Assembly: GCA_910577765.1 (NCBI GenBank) | Contig: CAJTOV010000086.1 | Location: 8,565 to 16,507 of the forward strand | Source: an uncultured Lachnospiraceae bacterium | GTDB taxonomy: Bacteria > Bacillota > Clostridia > Lachnospirales > Lachnospiraceae | DNA length: 7,943 nucleotides | Reading direction: 5' to 3' | Shown: piece by piece, positions 6,667 through 7,943 of the stretch | Numbering within the stretch: position 1 is the first letter of the stretch | How the letters are laid out: each line of letters begins with the position of its first letter | The notes under the pieces: model-generated | What the model was told of the DNA's origin: nothing | What the model saw: only the letters and a program-made list of their open reading frames with translations | The model's database searches: none | Made by a program: the position numbers and the translations under genes

Positions 6667-6727
6667 TACATGGAAACCATGATAGTGAACAAATGCTGCA
6701 TGCATCTTAGAGAGGAATAAGAGACCA

Positions 6728-7906
6728 TTGATTACCATCGAGAAACCCATTGATCTTCCTGACACCTATCCCCTGGACCGGATCGGCCCCCTGGAGGAGC
6801 TCCTGTTTTTTGACATTGAAACCACCGGATTTTCCGGGGATTATTCCAGCCTGTATCTGGTAGGCTGTACCTGTTATAAAGGCGGTGCCTGGCACCTGGT
6901 CCAGTGGTTTGCCGACACCCGCGATTCCGAGGAAGGGCTGCTTCATGCATTCTTCGCCTTTCTGGGACAGTACCGGATACTGGTTCATTTCAACGGGGAC
7001 GGCTTTGATATTCCCTTCCTGCTGAAACGCTGCCGCCATTTTGGCCTTTCCTATGATTTTTCCGGTGTGGAAAGCTTTGATATCTATAAGCGCATCCGCC
7101 CTTTCCGGAAGCTTCTGGGACTGGAAAGCATGAAGCAGAAAGCCATTGAGCAGTTTCTGGGTGTAGAGCGGCAGGACCGGTTTTCAGGGGGACAGCTGGT
7201 GGAGGTCTATGAAGATTATCTTCACAGCCAGGACAGGCACCTGTATGACCTGTTAATCCTGCACAATGAAGACGACTTAAAAGGCATGCCCCGGATTCTC
7301 CCGGTGCTCAGCTACCCGGATTTCCTGGAGCATGATTTCAGCCTTGTATCCTGGCAGGTCTCCGGCGGCACCCGGCCTGCTGCCGTGTCACCATCCCCGG
7401 CAGACCCCCGGCCCTCCGCCCCGGACCCATCCTCCGGCAGCTGCCCGTCCTCCGCTCCCACCCTGGAGCTGGTATGCCAGAGCAGCTTCCGGGTTCCGGT
7501 TCCCTTTGCCGCCCGGTCCGGTCTGGTCTGGTGCCGTGTCCAGGACTGCCGGCTGTACCTGACCGTCCGGCTGTACCAGGGAATCATGAAGCACTTCTAT
7601 CCCAACTACAAGGACTACTATTATCTGGTCTACGAGGACACGGCAGTCCACAAAAGTGTCGGGGAATATGTGGACAGAAGCGCCCGCACCCGGGCCACGG
7701 CCGCCACCTGCTATACCCGGATGGAAGGCACCTTTGTTCCCCAGTTTGTCCCCATCTGGGAGCCAGTGATGAAGCTGGAACCCAGGGACAGGCTCCCATA
7801 CGTTCCTCTGGAACAGATGCACCTGGAAGACCCGGATGCCTTCCGCCTGTATGTAAAAGAACTTCTGGCACAGCTAGTACTGCATTGTGGAAATAACGGT
7901 GAATAA
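6728..7906 (+). CDS. yprB: RNase H-like DEDD exonuclease, YprB/MrfB type
   Basis: The N-terminal ~200 residues form a DEDD-superfamily 3'-5' exonuclease domain. Motif I is FFDIETTGF with D29 and E31; motif II is HFNGDGFDIPFL with D94; motif III is LHNEDDLKG with H179 and D183, the HxxxD spacing of the DEDDh group. In B. subtilis YprB (MrfB) acts with the helicase MrfA in mitomycin-crosslink repair (family knowledge). A Pro/Ser/Ala-rich linker follows at about 213-246. The C-terminal domain (247-392) is Tyr- and Arg-rich, including YKDYYYLVYEDTAVHKS and RATAATCYTRMEG, and I cannot assign it. The start is TTG at 6728-6730 with AGAGGA about 11 nt upstream; no in-frame ATG is near. It is transcribed divergently from ruvAB, which fits DNA repair. 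No mrfA is visible, though only 37 bp remain after the stop. Nuclease class is well supported; orthology to MrfB and DNA rather than RNA as substrate are inferred. Confidence 0.85.
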   Translation: MITIEKPIDLPDTYPLDRIGPLEELLFFDIETTGFSGDYSSLYLVGCTCYKGGAWHLVQWFADTRDSEEGLLHAFFAFLGQYRILVHFNGDGFDIPFLLKRCRHFGLSYDFSGVESFDIYKRIRPFRKLLGLESMKQKAIEQFLGVERQDRFSGGQLVEVYEDYLHSQDRHLYDLLILHNEDDLKGMPRILPVLSYPDFLEHDFSLVSWQVSGGTRPAAVSPSPADPRPSAPDPSSGSCPSSAPTLELVCQSSFRVPVPFAARSGLVWCRVQDCRLYLTVRLYQGIMKHFYPNYKDYYYLVYEDTAVHKSVGEYVDRSARTRATAATCYTRMEGTFVPQFVPIWEPVMKLEPRDRLPYVPLEQMHLEDPDAFRLYVKELLAQLVLHCGNNGE

Positions 7907-7943
7907 AGTGCCAGATGTCTGCGGCATCTGTGCGTCTGCAAAG

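Larger units (their letters stand above)
6555..6695. repeat. Compact intergenic element bounded by imperfect inverted repeats
   Basis: CATTTGTTACT at 6555-6565 is matched in inverted orientation by AGTGAACAAATG at 6684-6695, differing by one inserted base. Between them are a run of six G, two GC-rich hairpins and the promoter of the rightward gene. The arrangement resembles a small non-autonomous repeat, but no clear target-site duplication is seen, and copy number elsewhere cannot be judged from this window. Confidence 0.4.

Noticed and set aside
6555..6695. Firm call of a MITE or insertion sequence
   Set aside because: The inverted arms are short and imperfect, no target-site duplication is evident, and copy number cannot be seen.
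7912..7930. Hairpin CAGATG/CATCTG just after the YprB-like gene as a terminator
   Set aside because: The stem is only 6 bp and no T-run follows before the window ends, so a terminator cannot be supported from what is visible.
1..7943. tRNA, rRNA, CRISPR array, transposase, phage or defence genes
   Set aside because: I looked on both strands and found no cloverleaf, regular spacer-repeat array, recombinase motif or toxin-antitoxin-like gene; the content is housekeeping.

Overview
The window looks like an ordinary chromosomal stretch of a GC-rich Firmicute, most probably a Lachnospiraceae/Clostridia relative. Three things suggest this: the strong AGGAG-type ribosome binding sites, the sigma-A-like promoters, and the order ruvA-ruvB-zapA-U32-SEDS-PBP. 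The taxon is inferred from gene order and protein style, not from a marker gene.

One block of genes runs leftward on the minus strand from about 6455 to the left edge. ruvA (TTG start) and ruvB come first and encode the Holliday-junction branch-migration motor. After a 73-bp gap holding a good promoter comes a second transcription unit: an extended ZapA-family division protein, a large two-part U32 (rRNA/tRNA hydroxylase type) protein, an FtsW/RodA/SpoVE-family SEDS glycosyltransferase, and the first 158 codons of a class B penicillin-binding protein cut by the window edge. The SEDS and PBP genes overlap by 17 bp, as expected for a cognate peptidoglycan polymerase/transpeptidase pair.

The 272-bp region from 6456 to 6727 is the only sizeable non-coding stretch. 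It carries back-to-back promoters for ruvA (leftward) and the rightward gene, a possible LexA-like operator on the ruvA side, two copies of the palindrome ATGATCAT, and a compact element with two GC-rich hairpins bounded by an imperfect inverted repeat.

To the right, on the plus strand, is a DEDD-family exonuclease of the YprB/MrfB type (TTG start), followed by 37 bp of sequence with no supported gene.

The two functional themes are recombination and crosslink repair (ruvAB and the divergent YprB/MrfB-like nuclease) and septal or lateral cell-wall synthesis (ZapA, SEDS, PBP), with an RNA-modification gene inside the second unit. I did not find a convincing new biological system. The most interesting parts are the intergenic element, the internal duplications and insertions in ZapA and U32, and the unassigned C-terminal domain of the nuclease.
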